Positions 29,894 through 38,984 of a stretch of 64,000 bases of DNA are shown piece by piece; the first letter of the stretch is position 1; every line of letters begins with the position of its first letter. Origin of the DNA: Pseudomonadota bacterium. Lineage in GTDB: Bacteria > Pseudomonadota > Gammaproteobacteria > Steroidobacterales > Steroidobacteraceae. Location of the stretch: NCBI GenBank assembly GCA_025356075.1, contig JANXUT010000092.1, forward strand, positions 1 through 64,000, read 5' to 3'. The notes under the pieces were generated by a model. The model saw nothing but the letters and a program-made list of their open reading frames with translations, did no database searches and was not told the origin of the DNA. Position numbers and translations under genes: made by a program.

Positions 29894-31005
29894 GCGAGGC
29901 GACGGCCGAGGACTTCCGCTACATGGCGCGCGCGCTCACCCTCGCGCGCGAGGGGCTCTACTCGGCCGATCCGAACCCCCGCGTCGGCTGCGTCCTCGTC
30001 AGGGACGGCGCGATCGTGGGCGAGGGGTTCCACGCGCGCCCGGGCGAGAGCCACGCCGAAGCGAACGCGCTCGCGGCCGCCGGCCCCGCGGCGCGCGGGG
30101 CGAGCGCGTACGTGACGCTCGAGCCCTGCAACCACACCGGCCGCACGCCGCCCTGCAGCGAGGCGCTGATCGCCGCGGGCGTCGCCCGGGTCCTCTACGC
30201 GACCGCCGATCCCAACAACGCGGTCGCGGGCGGCGGCGCGGCGCGGCTCGCCGCGGCCGGCATCGACACGAGGAGCGGTTGCCTCGCCGAGGAGGCCCGC
30301 GCGCTCAACCCGGGCTTCTATTCGCGCTTCGAGCGTGGCCGGCCGTGGGTGCGGGTCAAGCTCGCGGCGAGCCTCGATGGCCGCACGGCGCTGGCGAACG
30401 GCAAGAGCCAGTGGCTGAGCTGCGATGCCGCGCGCGCCGACGTGCAGCGGCTGCGGGCGCGCTCGAGCGCGGTGCTGACGGGCGCCTCGACCGCGCGGCG
30501 CGACGATGCGCGCCTCACCGTCCGCGATGCCTCGCTCGAGCTTCGGGGCCGCGTGCCGCTTCGGGTCGTGCTCGACCCGAGGCTCACGCTCGAGCCCGGC
30601 GCCCGGCTCCTCGCCGAACCCGGGCCCGTGCTCATCGTGACGGGGACGACCGCCTCGCCCGGCGCCGCGGCGCTGCGCGAGCGCGGCGCGGAACTCCTCG
30701 AGCTTCCGGGCGAGGGCTGCCGCGATGTCGCGCGCGTTCTCGATGAGCTCGCGCGGCGCGGGATCAACGAGCTGCTCGTCGAGGCGGGCGCGCGCCTCGC
30801 CGGCGCCTTCATCCAGTCCGGGCTCGTCGATGAGTTCATCCTCTACATGGCGCCCAATCTCCTCGGCCACGACGCGCAGCCGCTCGCGACGCTGCCGATG
30901 CTCGATGATCTCGGCGATCGCTGGGAGTTCGAGTTCAGGGACGTGCGCAAGGTCGGCGCGGACCTGAAGCTCAGCCTCGTTCCCGTGCGGCGGGAGACGC
31001 GCTGA
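29890..31005 (+). CDS. ribD: Bifunctional riboflavin biosynthesis deaminase/reductase
   Basis: A 371-residue two-domain enzyme for the second and third steps of riboflavin synthesis. The N-terminal deaminase has SHAEANAL (His/Glu) and [12 protein letters not shown] with the zinc cysteines. The C-terminal reductase starts near [15 protein letters not shown], with [16 protein letters not shown] and a nucleotide-binding region ending [15 protein letters not shown]. The ATG overlaps nrdR, and the stop overlaps the ribE start, indicating translational coupling. No FMN riboswitch fits in the overlaps. Confidence 0.95.
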   Translation: MSEATAEDFRYMARALTLAREGLYSADPNPRVGCVLVRDGAIVGEGFHARPGESHAEANALAAAGPAARGASAYVTLEPCNHTGRTPPCSEALIAAGVARVLYATADPNNAVAGGGAARLAAAGIDTRSGCLAEEARALNPGFYSRFERGRPWVRVKLAASLDGRTALANGKSQWLSCDAARADVQRLRARSSAVLTGASTARRDDARLTVRDASLELRGRVPLRVVLDPRLTLEPGARLLAEPGPVLIVTGTTASPGAAALRERGAELLELPGEGCRDVARVLDELARRGINELLVEAGARLAGAFIQSGLVDEFILYMAPNLLGHDAQPLATLPMLDDLGDRWEFEFRDVRKVGADLKLSLVPVRRETR

Positions 31006-31610
31006 TGTTCACCGGAATCGTCGAGGCCGTCGGCACCGTGGGCGCCCTTGAGCCGAAGGGCGGCGACGTCGAACTCCTCATCGAGACGGGCTCGCTGCCG
31101 CTCGCCGATGCCAAGGTCGGTGACAGCATCTCGGTCGCGGGCGCCTGCCTCACGGTGACCCGGCTCGCGGCCACGGCCTTCGCGGCCGATGTCTCCACCG
31201 AGACGCTCGCCCGCACGACACTCGGTGCCCTCAAGGCCGGCCACCCGGTCAACCTCGAGCGCGCGCTGCGGGCCGGAGCCACGCTCGGCGGCCACTACGT
31301 GACCGGCCACGTCGATGGCATCGCGCGACTCATCGAGGCGGCGGAGGATGCGCGCTCGCAGCGCCTCCTGTTCGAAGTACCGGCGGAACTTGCGCGCTAC
31401 CTCGCCCCGAAGGGCTCGGTCACGCTCGAGGGCGTGAGCCTCACCGTGAATGAGGTCGATGGCCGCCGCTTCGGCGTGAACCTCATCCCGCACACCCGCG
31501 CGGTCACGACGCTCGGGCGCATCGCCGTTGGCGATTCGGTCAACCTCGAGGTCGACATCATCGCGCGCTACCTCGAGCGCCTCGTCAATGCGCGCGCGCT
31601 GCCCGGCTGA
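31005..31610 (+). CDS. ribE: Riboflavin synthase, alpha chain
   Basis: A 201-residue enzyme forming riboflavin from two lumazine molecules. The two tandem lumazine-binding barrels are visible: [12 protein letters not shown] with GDSISVAGACLTV in the first, and GGHYVTGHVDGIARL with GVSLTVNEVDG in the second. Its start shares a base with the ribD stop (TGATG). In many relatives ribBA and ribH follow directly; here the next rib gene is about 4.2 kb away. Confidence 0.96.
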   Translation: MFTGIVEAVGTVGALEPKGGDVELLIETGSLPLADAKVGDSISVAGACLTVTRLAATAFAADVSTETLARTTLGALKAGHPVNLERALRAGATLGGHYVTGHVDGIARLIEAAEDARSQRLLFEVPAELARYLAPKGSVTLEGVSLTVNEVDGRRFGVNLIPHTRAVTTLGRIAVGDSVNLEVDIIARYLERLVNARALPG

Positions 31611-31647
31611 TCCCCGACACCCTTAAACACCGACGCGGAGACTTGCG

Positions 31648-33348
31648 ATGAACCGACGCGAACTCATCGGGATCGGCGCCCGCGCGCTCGCCCTCGCGAC
31701 CGCCGGGCCACTCCTCATCCGCGAGGCGCGCGCCGCAGGCGCGAGCCGCTACGAGCCTGTCTTCGCGCTGCTCGATCGCTACGTCGGCCAGTACCTCATC
31801 GACATGAACGCGCCGGGGCTCACCCTTGCGCTCGCCGATGCGAGCGGCGTGCAGCGGGTGGTGGCGTACGGCCTCGGGAACCTCGCGCTGCATCGCCCGC
31901 TCGATGTGAACGAGCTCTTCCACATAGGCTCCATCACGAAGTCCTTCACCGCGCTCGTGCTGCTGCAGCTGCGGGATGAAGGAAAGCTCGACCTCGAGCG
32001 GCCGATCGCCTCCTACCTTCCCGCGCTCAGGCTCGACCCGGCGACCCGGCCGATCACCGCGCACGACCTGCTGACCCACGGCGCCGCGCTCCCGGACGGG
32101 CCGCTCTTTCCTGCGAACCCCGCGCTTCGGCATCGCGCGACCGCGGCACCGGGCACGTTCTTCCACTACTGCAACATGGGCTACGAGACGCTCGGGCTCC
32201 TCATCGAGACGCTCGACAAGCGTAGTTTCGCGGACGCCGTGCGTGCCCGGATTCTCGTGCCGCTCGGCATGACCTCGACCGAGCCCGTCATCACCTTCGA
32301 CATCCTCTCCCGCCTCGCCGACAGCTACCTGAGCGCGGTCAACGACCGGCCCTATCCGCGCCAGGGTCCGCTGGCGCCCGCGCCCGCGATCGTGATGACG
32401 GAGGCCTCAGGGTCCATCGCCTCGACCGCGCGCGACATGGGGGCCTACCTCACGATGCTGATCAACCGCGGGCGTTCGGGCAGCGCGCGCATCGCCTCCG
32501 ACGCCGGCTTCAAGCTCTTCTCGAGCGCGCACATCGCGGCGGAGGAGTTTGGTCCCGGGGCGTCCTACGGCTACGGCATCGCCGTCGACACGATCGACGG
32601 TCACGCGCGCCTCCGGCACACCGGCGGCATGGTGTCCTTCGCCTCGGCGCTCGAGGTCGACCTCGACTCAGGGGTCGGCGTCTTCGCCTCGGTCAACTCG
32701 ATGCAGGGCTACCGGCCGCGCCCCGTCGCGGGCTATGCGTTGAAGCTCATGCGCGCGGTTCGCGAGGAGGCGCCGCTTCCCGACCCGCCGGCGCCGCAGC
32801 CAGCGCTCTACGTCGAGAAAGCGCACGAGTACGCGGGGCGCTACAGCGCGCCCCATGGCCGCACGCTCGAGGTCCTCGCCGAGGGCGATCGGCTCTACCT
32901 CGTGAAGGGATCCGCGCGCGTCGCGCTCGAGCCGGCGCTTGGCGTTGAGGATGGCTTCGTCGTGCACGATCCAGAGTTCTCGCGCTACGTGCTCACCTTC
33001 GCCCGCCAGGGCGTCCAGTACGAGGGACCCTTCGTCGAGGCCGGCTGGGGACCTGAGTGGTTCGCAGGCACCGCCTACTCGGGGGCGAAGGAGTTCCCGG
33101 TGCCGGCGGAGTGGCAGCGCTACCCGGGTCACTACCGCAACGAGGGTCCCTGGATCGGCAGTGCCACCGTCGTCATCCGCCGCGGCAAGCTCTGGCTCAA
33201 CGGCGTGGTGCCGCTGCAGGCGGGCGAGGGCGGCAGGTTCTGGCTGCGCGATGAGCCGGAAAGTCCGGAGTGGGTCAGCTTCGAGGACGTCGTGAACGGC
33301 CGCGCGATGCGGCTGTGCTTCTCGGGCGCCGACCTCAAGCGCACCTGA
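31648..33348 (+). CDS. Class C beta-lactamase-like serine hydrolase
   Basis: A 566-residue protein with an N-terminal export signal that begins NRRELIG (a possible twin-arginine signal) and ends REARA. Residues about 35-370 form a beta-lactamase/transpeptidase-like domain with SITK (Ser95, Lys98), the YCN triad (HYCNMGYE) and HTG replacing KTG in RLRHTGG. The C-terminal ~190 residues form a further beta-rich region repeated in many such hydrolases. Likely activities are D-aminopeptidase, esterase or peptidoglycan hydrolysis; true beta-lactamase activity is less likely given the extra domain. A GGAGA box precedes the ATG. It is the first gene of the insert that splits the rib operon. Confidence 0.85.
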   Translation: MNRRELIGIGARALALATAGPLLIREARAAGASRYEPVFALLDRYVGQYLIDMNAPGLTLALADASGVQRVVAYGLGNLALHRPLDVNELFHIGSITKSFTALVLLQLRDEGKLDLERPIASYLPALRLDPATRPITAHDLLTHGAALPDGPLFPANPALRHRATAAPGTFFHYCNMGYETLGLLIETLDKRSFADAVRARILVPLGMTSTEPVITFDILSRLADSYLSAVNDRPYPRQGPLAPAPAIVMTEASGSIASTARDMGAYLTMLINRGRSGSARIASDAGFKLFSSAHIAAEEFGPGASYGYGIAVDTIDGHARLRHTGGMVSFASALEVDLDSGVGVFASVNSMQGYRPRPVAGYALKLMRAVREEAPLPDPPAPQPALYVEKAHEYAGRYSAPHGRTLEVLAEGDRLYLVKGSARVALEPALGVEDGFVVHDPEFSRYVLTFARQGVQYEGPFVEAGWGPEWFAGTAYSGAKEFPVPAEWQRYPGHYRNEGPWIGSATVVIRRGKLWLNGVVPLQAGEGGRFWLRDEPESPEWVSFEDVVNGRAMRLCFSGADLKRT

Positions 33349-33379
33349 GGGTGCCCATCGGTCGCCAGGTGACGCAGAA

Positions 33380-33886
33380 ATGTTGAAGCGGGTTCTGGCG
33401 GTCCTCTACCCGGAGGCGACGGCAACCTTCGATAGCGCCTACGTCCTGGAGACGTCCGTCGCCCGACTCTCGCAGCGGACACGCCGGTCGGTGCTAGGCA
33501 CCTTGTTCAAAGAAGCGGCGATAGGTCGCGTGAGTGCTCACGAGGTCCGATTGCGTCACTACAGTCCGTGGTTTCGCAATGACTTCGCGCCGGAGTTTGT
33601 GGGCGCATTTGACACCTCCTCGGGACGGCCGACGCTGAGCGGTCACTTTCGAACGAGGCTGTGGACGCGAGTGTTTCTGACCTTCTGGTTTGGCTTCTGT
33701 GTGCTGTGGACCCTCGGAGCGACCGCGGCGGCCTTTTCCGACAGCAAAGTCTGGGGTCTGCCTTTCGCTGGTCTGTTGATGATCGCCTTCGGGCTCGGCT
33801 TGCTCTACGGGGGCAGGGCCATGGGTGCGCGCGACATCGATTGGTTGTCTCGATTCATTGCGCAGAGCCTTCGCGGCGCCACCTAA
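33380..33886 (+). CDS. Hypothetical membrane protein
   Basis: A 168-residue protein with two hydrophobic segments (about 99-120 and 127-145: VFLTFWFGFCVLWTLGATAAA and GLPFAGLLMIAFGLGLLYGG) after a soluble N-terminal half. I do not recognise a family. Base composition is lower in GC than in the neighbouring rib genes. Its TAA stop lies inside ACCTAAC, an RYYYAAC-like heptamer of the type that opens integron attC sites, so it may once have been a cassette gene. Confidence 0.6.
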   Translation: MLKRVLAVLYPEATATFDSAYVLETSVARLSQRTRRSVLGTLFKEAAIGRVSAHEVRLRHYSPWFRNDFAPEFVGAFDTSSGRPTLSGHFRTRLWTRVFLTFWFGFCVLWTLGATAAAFSDSKVWGLPFAGLLMIAFGLGLLYGGRAMGARDIDWLSRFIAQSLRGAT

Positions 33887-34019
33887 CAGTGTCATCAACG
33901 CGAAGCGTCAAGGCTCCGACCGCAAATCGGATGGAGCAGCGCAGTCGCCTGCGATCTGCGAGACCTGGCCGTCCGGCGCCGACCTTTCGAGGGGAAGCAG
34001 ACTTGCCCGACAGGGGCGC

Positions 34020-34163
34020 CAGGAACCAGCCAACGCGCACGAGTTTCTCGCGTTGCAACTCCCGCCGGACGTCATCGCGCGCTGGCAGGACTCAGGCCCC
34101 GGCTTGAAACCGCGCATGGCGGTGGCACTTCATTATTCACGCCCCGCTGCAACCCATAGTTAG
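34020..34163 (+). pseudogene. BrnA/DUF4415-type antitoxin, C-terminal relic
   Basis: The frame reads EFLALQLPPDVIARWQDSGP then GLKPRMAVALH, which resembles the conserved ribbon-helix-helix end of BrnA/DUF4415 antitoxins (LRLDPDVLARFRATGPGWQTRINAAL-like). Upstream residues in the same frame do not look like an antitoxin N-terminus, and no BrnT toxin is adjacent, so it is probably a relic. Its TAG stop is inside the GTTAGGC heptamer at 34159-34165. Confidence 0.45.
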
Positions 34164-34198
34164 GCGACGTCGGGATATGGATCATTCCGAGGCCCACT

Positions 34199-34609
34199 TC
34201 AATTCGTCCCGGCGATCTCAGCCGCCGCCGCGCGCGTGAGCATTGACGTCGCGCAGAGCGCATACCCTTTCCTAGTCGTAACAATGTAGTTAAGAATTCC
34301 CAAGGCGGGACTCGCTGTCTCAACGGTCGCTTGTCTGACCCCCAACTCTTGATACCGGCCCTTACCACAGAGCGTCTCGGCGGAATGTCGCCACAATCGT
34401 TCTGCACCGGCGTAGTTACTCCACGGTGCGAAGTTCGTCTGCGCTTCGATCAAGTAGAAGCCAGGACGTACCTCCTGCTTCAGAATCCCGCCACCAAATG
34501 CGCCTGCACCCTTACCCAGATCATGAGTTGACGCACATGCTACGAGCAACGTAGACGCGACCGCGAGCACCGAGCGCCTCGCCATAGATCCAAGAGCGTA
34601 AGTCGTCAT
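34199..34609 (-). CDS. Small putative lipoprotein
   Basis: A 136-residue protein with a lipoprotein signal: MARRSVLAVASTLLVAC, lipobox LVAC. The mature part is about 110 residues with a Gly-rich start (GKGAGAFGGGIL) and no family that I recognise. Two starts are possible, ATG at 34609, six bases from the GTTAGGC heptamer, or ATG at 34585, which puts the signal peptide at the very N-terminus. The gene runs against its neighbours and forms the possible cassette described for this region. Confidence 0.6.
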   Translation of the reverse strand: MTTYALGSMARRSVLAVASTLLVACASTHDLGKGAGAFGGGILKQEVRPGFYLIEAQTNFAPWSNYAGAERLWRHSAETLCGKGRYQELGVRQATVETASPALGILNYIVTTRKGYALCATSMLTRAAAAEIAGTN

Positions 34610-34782
34610 TTAGTTGCCTAACGGCGCAGTGGCGCGGCCGCGCTGCCCGGCCATTCTCGCGGCACTTTGTCGTCCACGGCCCACTCCGCCCTATTGCTCG
34701 CTGCCACGGCGAGGCTGGTAGGGATGCATCTGCGTCTGAATGCCGGAGCGGGCAACGGTGGCATAGGAGACCCAACGACAGT

Positions 34783-35262
34783 TCAGCGGGTCTCCGCCGA
34801 GCTCGCGAGCGAGAGGTCGCGCGAGAACCTGACCGCGTCCTCGACGCCCTGGTAGTAGCCGCGCACCCAGCCCGTCTCGCGGTAGCCGAGGTTCGCGTAG
34901 AACGCGCGCGCGCCCGCGTTGGTCGCGCGCACCTCGAGGCGAATCGCGAACGTGCCCGCGACCCGCGCGGTGTCCTCGAGCCACTGGACGAGCTGCCGCC
35001 CGATGCCGTGGCGGCGATGGCCCGCTTCGACCGCGAGCAGGTTGAGGTGCGCGGCGTCATCGCCGTACTGCATGATCGCAAAGCCCACGATGTGGCCGCC
35101 GAGACGCGCGACCAGCACGACCGAGTCGTGGTTCTTGAGCTGCCGCTCGATGCGCTCGGCCGTCCAGCAGGGATCCAGCCCCGACTCGATGAGCCGGCGC
35201 GACATCGCCGCGAGGCGGGGGGCATCGTCGCGGCGAGCGGGCGACAGGTGGGCCTCGGTCAT
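34783..35262 (-). CDS. GNAT N-acetyltransferase, RimI-like
   Basis: A 159-residue GNAT protein. VAGHRRHGIGRQL is the acetyl-CoA pyrophosphate loop (R/QxxGxG/A type), NAGARAFYANLGYRETGWVRGYY is the typical RimI end with the Tyr used as general acid. RimI acetylates the N-terminus of ribosomal protein S18, but this branch could have another target, and the usual RimI neighbours (tsaB, yeaZ-like genes) are absent. It runs opposite to the rib genes and diverges from the SUI1 gene. Confidence 0.8.
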   Translation of the reverse strand: MTEAHLSPARRDDAPRLAAMSRRLIESGLDPCWTAERIERQLKNHDSVVLVARLGGHIVGFAIMQYGDDAAHLNLLAVEAGHRRHGIGRQLVQWLEDTARVAGTFAIRLEVRATNAGARAFYANLGYRETGWVRGYYQGVEDAVRFSRDLSLASSAETR

Positions 35263-35315
35263 GACCCTATTGTCGGACGCGCGGCGCGGTACGTCGAGCG
35301 GGGCGGGCGGGCGGG

Positions 35316-35321
35316 TAAACT
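35316..35321 (+). promoter_or_regulatory. Candidate -10 element of the SUI1 gene
   Basis: TAAACT 28 bases before the SUI1-family start, very like the element before ribB at 35732. No clear -35 box. Confidence 0.35.
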
Positions 35322-35348
35322 TGGCGCCTCGCCCACGCCGCCACCGCC

Positions 35349-35720
35349 ATGAAACCGTCCCGTCCCGCCCCCTCAGGCTCCCGCCTCGTCTATTCGACCG
35401 CCACGGGGCGGATGTGCCCGGGGTGCGTGCGGCCGGTGGCCGAGTGCGTCTGCGGCCGGGTGGCCAAGGTCGCGGCCGCGGCGAGGCCGGTTCGGGTCGG
35501 GCGGGCGACCCAGGGCCGGGCCGGGAAAGGGGTCAGTGTCGTGACCGGGCTTTCGCTCCCGCCGGATGAGCTCGAGACACTGGCAAAGGCGCTCAAGCAG
35601 CGCTGCGGCAGCGGCGGCACCGTCCGGGACGGCACGATCGAGATCCAGGGCGAGCACCGGGACACCATCGTCGCGGAGCTCGGCAAACGGGGCATCGCCG
35701 CCAAGCGGTCCGGGGGCTGA
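35349..35720 (+). CDS. yciH: SUI1/YciH family translation factor
   Basis: A 123-residue protein with a C-terminal SUI1 (eIF1-like) domain, about residues 50-120: GVSVVTGLSLPPDELETLAKALK then CGSGGTVRDGTIEIQGEH, ending RGIAAKRSGG. The N-terminal part has four cysteines in MCPGCVRPVAECVCG, as in other bacterial YciH proteins, probably a small zinc knuckle. YciH is thought to affect start-codon fidelity. It lies between rimI and ribB and has its own -10-like box. Confidence 0.88.
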   Translation: MKPSRPAPSGSRLVYSTATGRMCPGCVRPVAECVCGRVAKVAAAARPVRVGRATQGRAGKGVSVVTGLSLPPDELETLAKALKQRCGSGGTVRDGTIEIQGEHRDTIVAELGKRGIAAKRSGG

Positions 35721-35731
35721 CGGCGGCCTGT

Positions 35732-35737
35732 TAAACT
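35732..35737 (+). promoter_or_regulatory. Candidate -10 element of the ribB operon
   Basis: TAAACT in GTTAAACTAGC, 30 bases before ribB. The leader is far too short for an FMN riboswitch. Confidence 0.4.
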
Positions 35738-35767
35738 AGCCCGTTCGATCCGCCCGCGGACCCGCCC

Positions 35768-36894
<1,127 letters not shown>

Positions 36895-36898
<4 letters not shown>

Positions 36899-37371
36899 GC
36901 TCGCTCAAGACCCTCGAGGGCGACCTGATCGCACGCGACCTTAGGGTCGCGATCGTCGCGGCCAGGTTCAACGACTTCGTCGTCGAGCGGCTGGTCACGG
37001 GCGCGATCGACGCGCTCGTCCGCCACGGCGCGAGCGAGAAGAGCCTCGAGCTCGTGCGGGTGCCGGGGGCATTCGACATGCCGCTCATCGTGAAGCGGCT
37101 CGCGCTCTCCAAGCGCTACGATGCGATCGTCGCGCTTGGCGCCGTCATCAAGGGCGAGACGGCGCACTTCGACTTCGTGGCGGGCGAGTGCGCCGCGGGG
37201 ATCGCGCGCGCGGCGCAGGAATCCGGGGTCCCGGTCGGCTTCGGCGTCCTTACCTGCGACACGCTCGACCAGGCGATCGACCGCGCCGGCGGCAAGGCCG
37301 GCAACAAGGGCGCCGAGGCGGCGCTCGCGGCGCTCGAGATGGTCAACCTGCTCAAGCGCCTGGACGCCTGA
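36895..37371 (+). CDS. ribH: 6,7-dimethyl-8-ribityllumazine synthase
   Basis: A 158-residue lumazine synthase, which condenses the C4 unit from RibB with the RibD product. VAIVAARFNDFVVERLVTGA is the N-terminal strand with the aromatic-stacking Phe, VRVPGAFDMPLIVKRLA and GAVIKGETAHFDFV (with the catalytic His) form the active site. The ATG overlaps the ribB stop, and nusB starts 5 bases after its own stop. Confidence 0.96.
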
Positions 37372-37375
37372 GCAG

Positions 37376-37825
37376 ATGGCCCGCGAGAACGAGGCGCGCG
37401 TGATCGCGCGGGCGCGCCGCGGTGCCCGCAAGCTCCTCGTGCAGGCGCTCTACCAGCTGCAGATCAATTCGACGCCCTGGCAGGACCTCTACCACCAGTA
37501 CACCGCCGACCCCGAGGCGGCGGGTGCGGATGCCGATTACTTCCGCGAGCTCCTGAAGCGGATCGCCGGCTCCCGCGAGGAGCTCGATGCGACGCTCGCG
37601 CTTTACTCCGACATCCTCCCCGAGCGACTCGACCCGATCGAGCACGGCATCCTGTGGGTCGCGCTCACCGAGTTGAGCGACCGGCCCGACGTGCCGTTTC
37701 GGGTCTCGATCAGCGAGGCGGTCGAGCTCGCCAAGCGCTTTGGCGCGACCGACGGCCACAAGTTCGTCAACGGCGTGCTCGACCGGGCGGCGAGTGCGCT
37801 GCGCCCGGACGAGCGGGGTCCTTAA
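37376..37825 (+). CDS. nusB: Transcription antitermination factor NusB
   Basis: A 149-residue all-helical RNA-binding protein. RARRGARKLLVQALYQLQ at the N-terminus carries the Arg-rich boxA RNA-binding face, ILPERLDPIEHGILWVALTEL and KFVNGVLDRA are family signatures. NusB with S10 binds boxA of rRNA operons. It is translated right after ribH, the usual gammaproteobacterial order. Confidence 0.95.
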   Translation: MARENEARVIARARRGARKLLVQALYQLQINSTPWQDLYHQYTADPEAAGADADYFRELLKRIAGSREELDATLALYSDILPERLDPIEHGILWVALTELSDRPDVPFRVSISEAVELAKRFGATDGHKFVNGVLDRAASALRPDERGP

Positions 37826-37835
37826 GAGCCCCCGC

Positions 37836-38798
37836 ATGGGTGAGTTCGAGCTGATCGAGCGGTACTTCGCGGCGGTCGGCGCCGAGCGCTCCGACGTCGT
37901 GCAGGGCGTCGGCGATGACGCCGCGGTCCTCAAGGTCCCCGCCGACCGGGAACTCATCGCCTGCACCGACACGCTGATCGAGGGCCGCCATTTCCCGGTC
38001 GGTTTCGCGGCCTTCGACATCGGCTGGCGCTCGCTCGCCGTCAACCTCTCCGACCTCGCCGCGATGGGCGCCGAGCCCCGCTGGGCGACACTCGCGCTGA
38101 CGCTCCCCTCGATCGATGAGGAGTGGCTCGAGGAGTTCGTCGGGGGCTTCCGCGCGCTCGCCCTTGCGCACGGCGTGGCGCTCGTCGGCGGCGACACGAC
38201 GCGCGGCACTTTAAGCCTCACCGTGCAGGCGCTCGGTACCGTACCCCCCGGCACCGCGCTCAGGCGTAGCGGCGCCGCACCCGGGGATCTCCTCTACGTG
38301 ACCGGCTGGCCGGGCGATGCGGCGGCGGGACTGGCGCTCCTGCAGGGAACCCTGGGCGGCAGCGGCGCGGACCGCGCGGCGCTCGAGCTCAAGTTTCGGC
38401 GTCCCGAGCCGCGGGTGGCCTTCGGCCAGAAGCTCCGCGGGATTGCGAGCGCCTGCATCGATGTCTCCGACGGCCTCGCCGCGGACTTAGGCCGCCTCGC
38501 CGCCGCGAGCGGGGTCGGGGCGGTGGTGCGGGCGGCGGAACTGCCGCTGTCCCGCGCCCTCTACACGCTCGCCGGGGAGGCGCGCGCACGCGCGTACTCG
38601 CTCGGCGGCGGGGATGACTACGAGCTCCTCTTCACGGTCCCCGCCGCCGGTCGCGCCGCGCTCGCGCGTGCAACTGCAGCCAGCGGCGCCCCCGCCTGCC
38701 ACTGCATCGGCGAGATCCTCGCGGGCCGTGGCGTGCGGGTGGTTGGCGAAAAAGGCGACCTGCCGCTGCCGAAGGGGTGGGACCACTTCGCGACGTGA
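37836..38798 (+). CDS. thiL: Thiamine-monophosphate kinase
   Basis: A 320-residue ATP-dependent kinase making thiamine diphosphate. VVQGVGDDAAVL is the metal-binding motif, DTLIEGRHF and SLAVNLSDLAAMGA are hallmarks, and CIDVSDGLAADLGRLA and LGGGDDYELLFT follow in the C-terminal domain. The ATG is 10 bases after nusB. pgpA, often next in this operon, is absent; a 186-base gap with no recognised gene leads to a kinase gene. Confidence 0.95.
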   Translation: MGEFELIERYFAAVGAERSDVVQGVGDDAAVLKVPADRELIACTDTLIEGRHFPVGFAAFDIGWRSLAVNLSDLAAMGAEPRWATLALTLPSIDEEWLEEFVGGFRALALAHGVALVGGDTTRGTLSLTVQALGTVPPGTALRRSGAAPGDLLYVTGWPGDAAAGLALLQGTLGGSGADRAALELKFRRPEPRVAFGQKLRGIASACIDVSDGLAADLGRLAAASGVGAVVRAAELPLSRALYTLAGEARARAYSLGGGDDYELLFTVPAAGRAALARATAASGAPACHCIGEILAGRGVRVVGEKGDLPLPKGWDHFAT

Positions 38799-38984
38799 CC
38801 GGGTTCACGCTTCGACGGGGGCGGGAAGCGCGATGCGGTTCACGGTCCCCCGGGCGCCGCGCCTCTATGCTCGCGAGGCCTGCTGGAATACGTCCAGTCC
38901 GCACGGCGCCGGAGTACCGTCATTCGCAATCTGACCTCATCGCCGAGTCTTCGTGACGGCGCCTCGACCCGGCCTGCGCGTCCC

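Larger units (their letters stand above)
33881..34622. mobile_element. Possible degenerate integron cassette region
   Basis: Three heptamers match attC core boxes: ACCTAAC at 33881-33887 (RYYYAAC), GTTAGGC at 34159-34165 and GCCTAAC at 34616-34622 (GTTRRRY read on the minus strand). Read on the minus strand, GTTAGGC stands six bases before the ATG of a small lipoprotein gene, and GCCTAAC followed by TATGGGTTGCAG begins about 34 bases after its stop, as in a gene cassette. The possible attC between 34165 and 33881 is 285 bases, longer than the usual 60-150, and holds antitoxin debris. No integrase gene is in the window. This reading is tentative. Confidence 0.35.

Noticed and set aside
31648-33348. 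True class C beta-lactamase (antibiotic resistance gene)
   Set aside because: Motifs are those of the broad serine-hydrolase family (HTG in place of KTG, large extra C-terminal domain); nothing points to AmpC.
35721-35767. FMN riboswitch before ribB
   Set aside because: Only 47 bases separate yciH from ribB, too short for the RFN element, and none of its conserved helices is visible there or before ribD.
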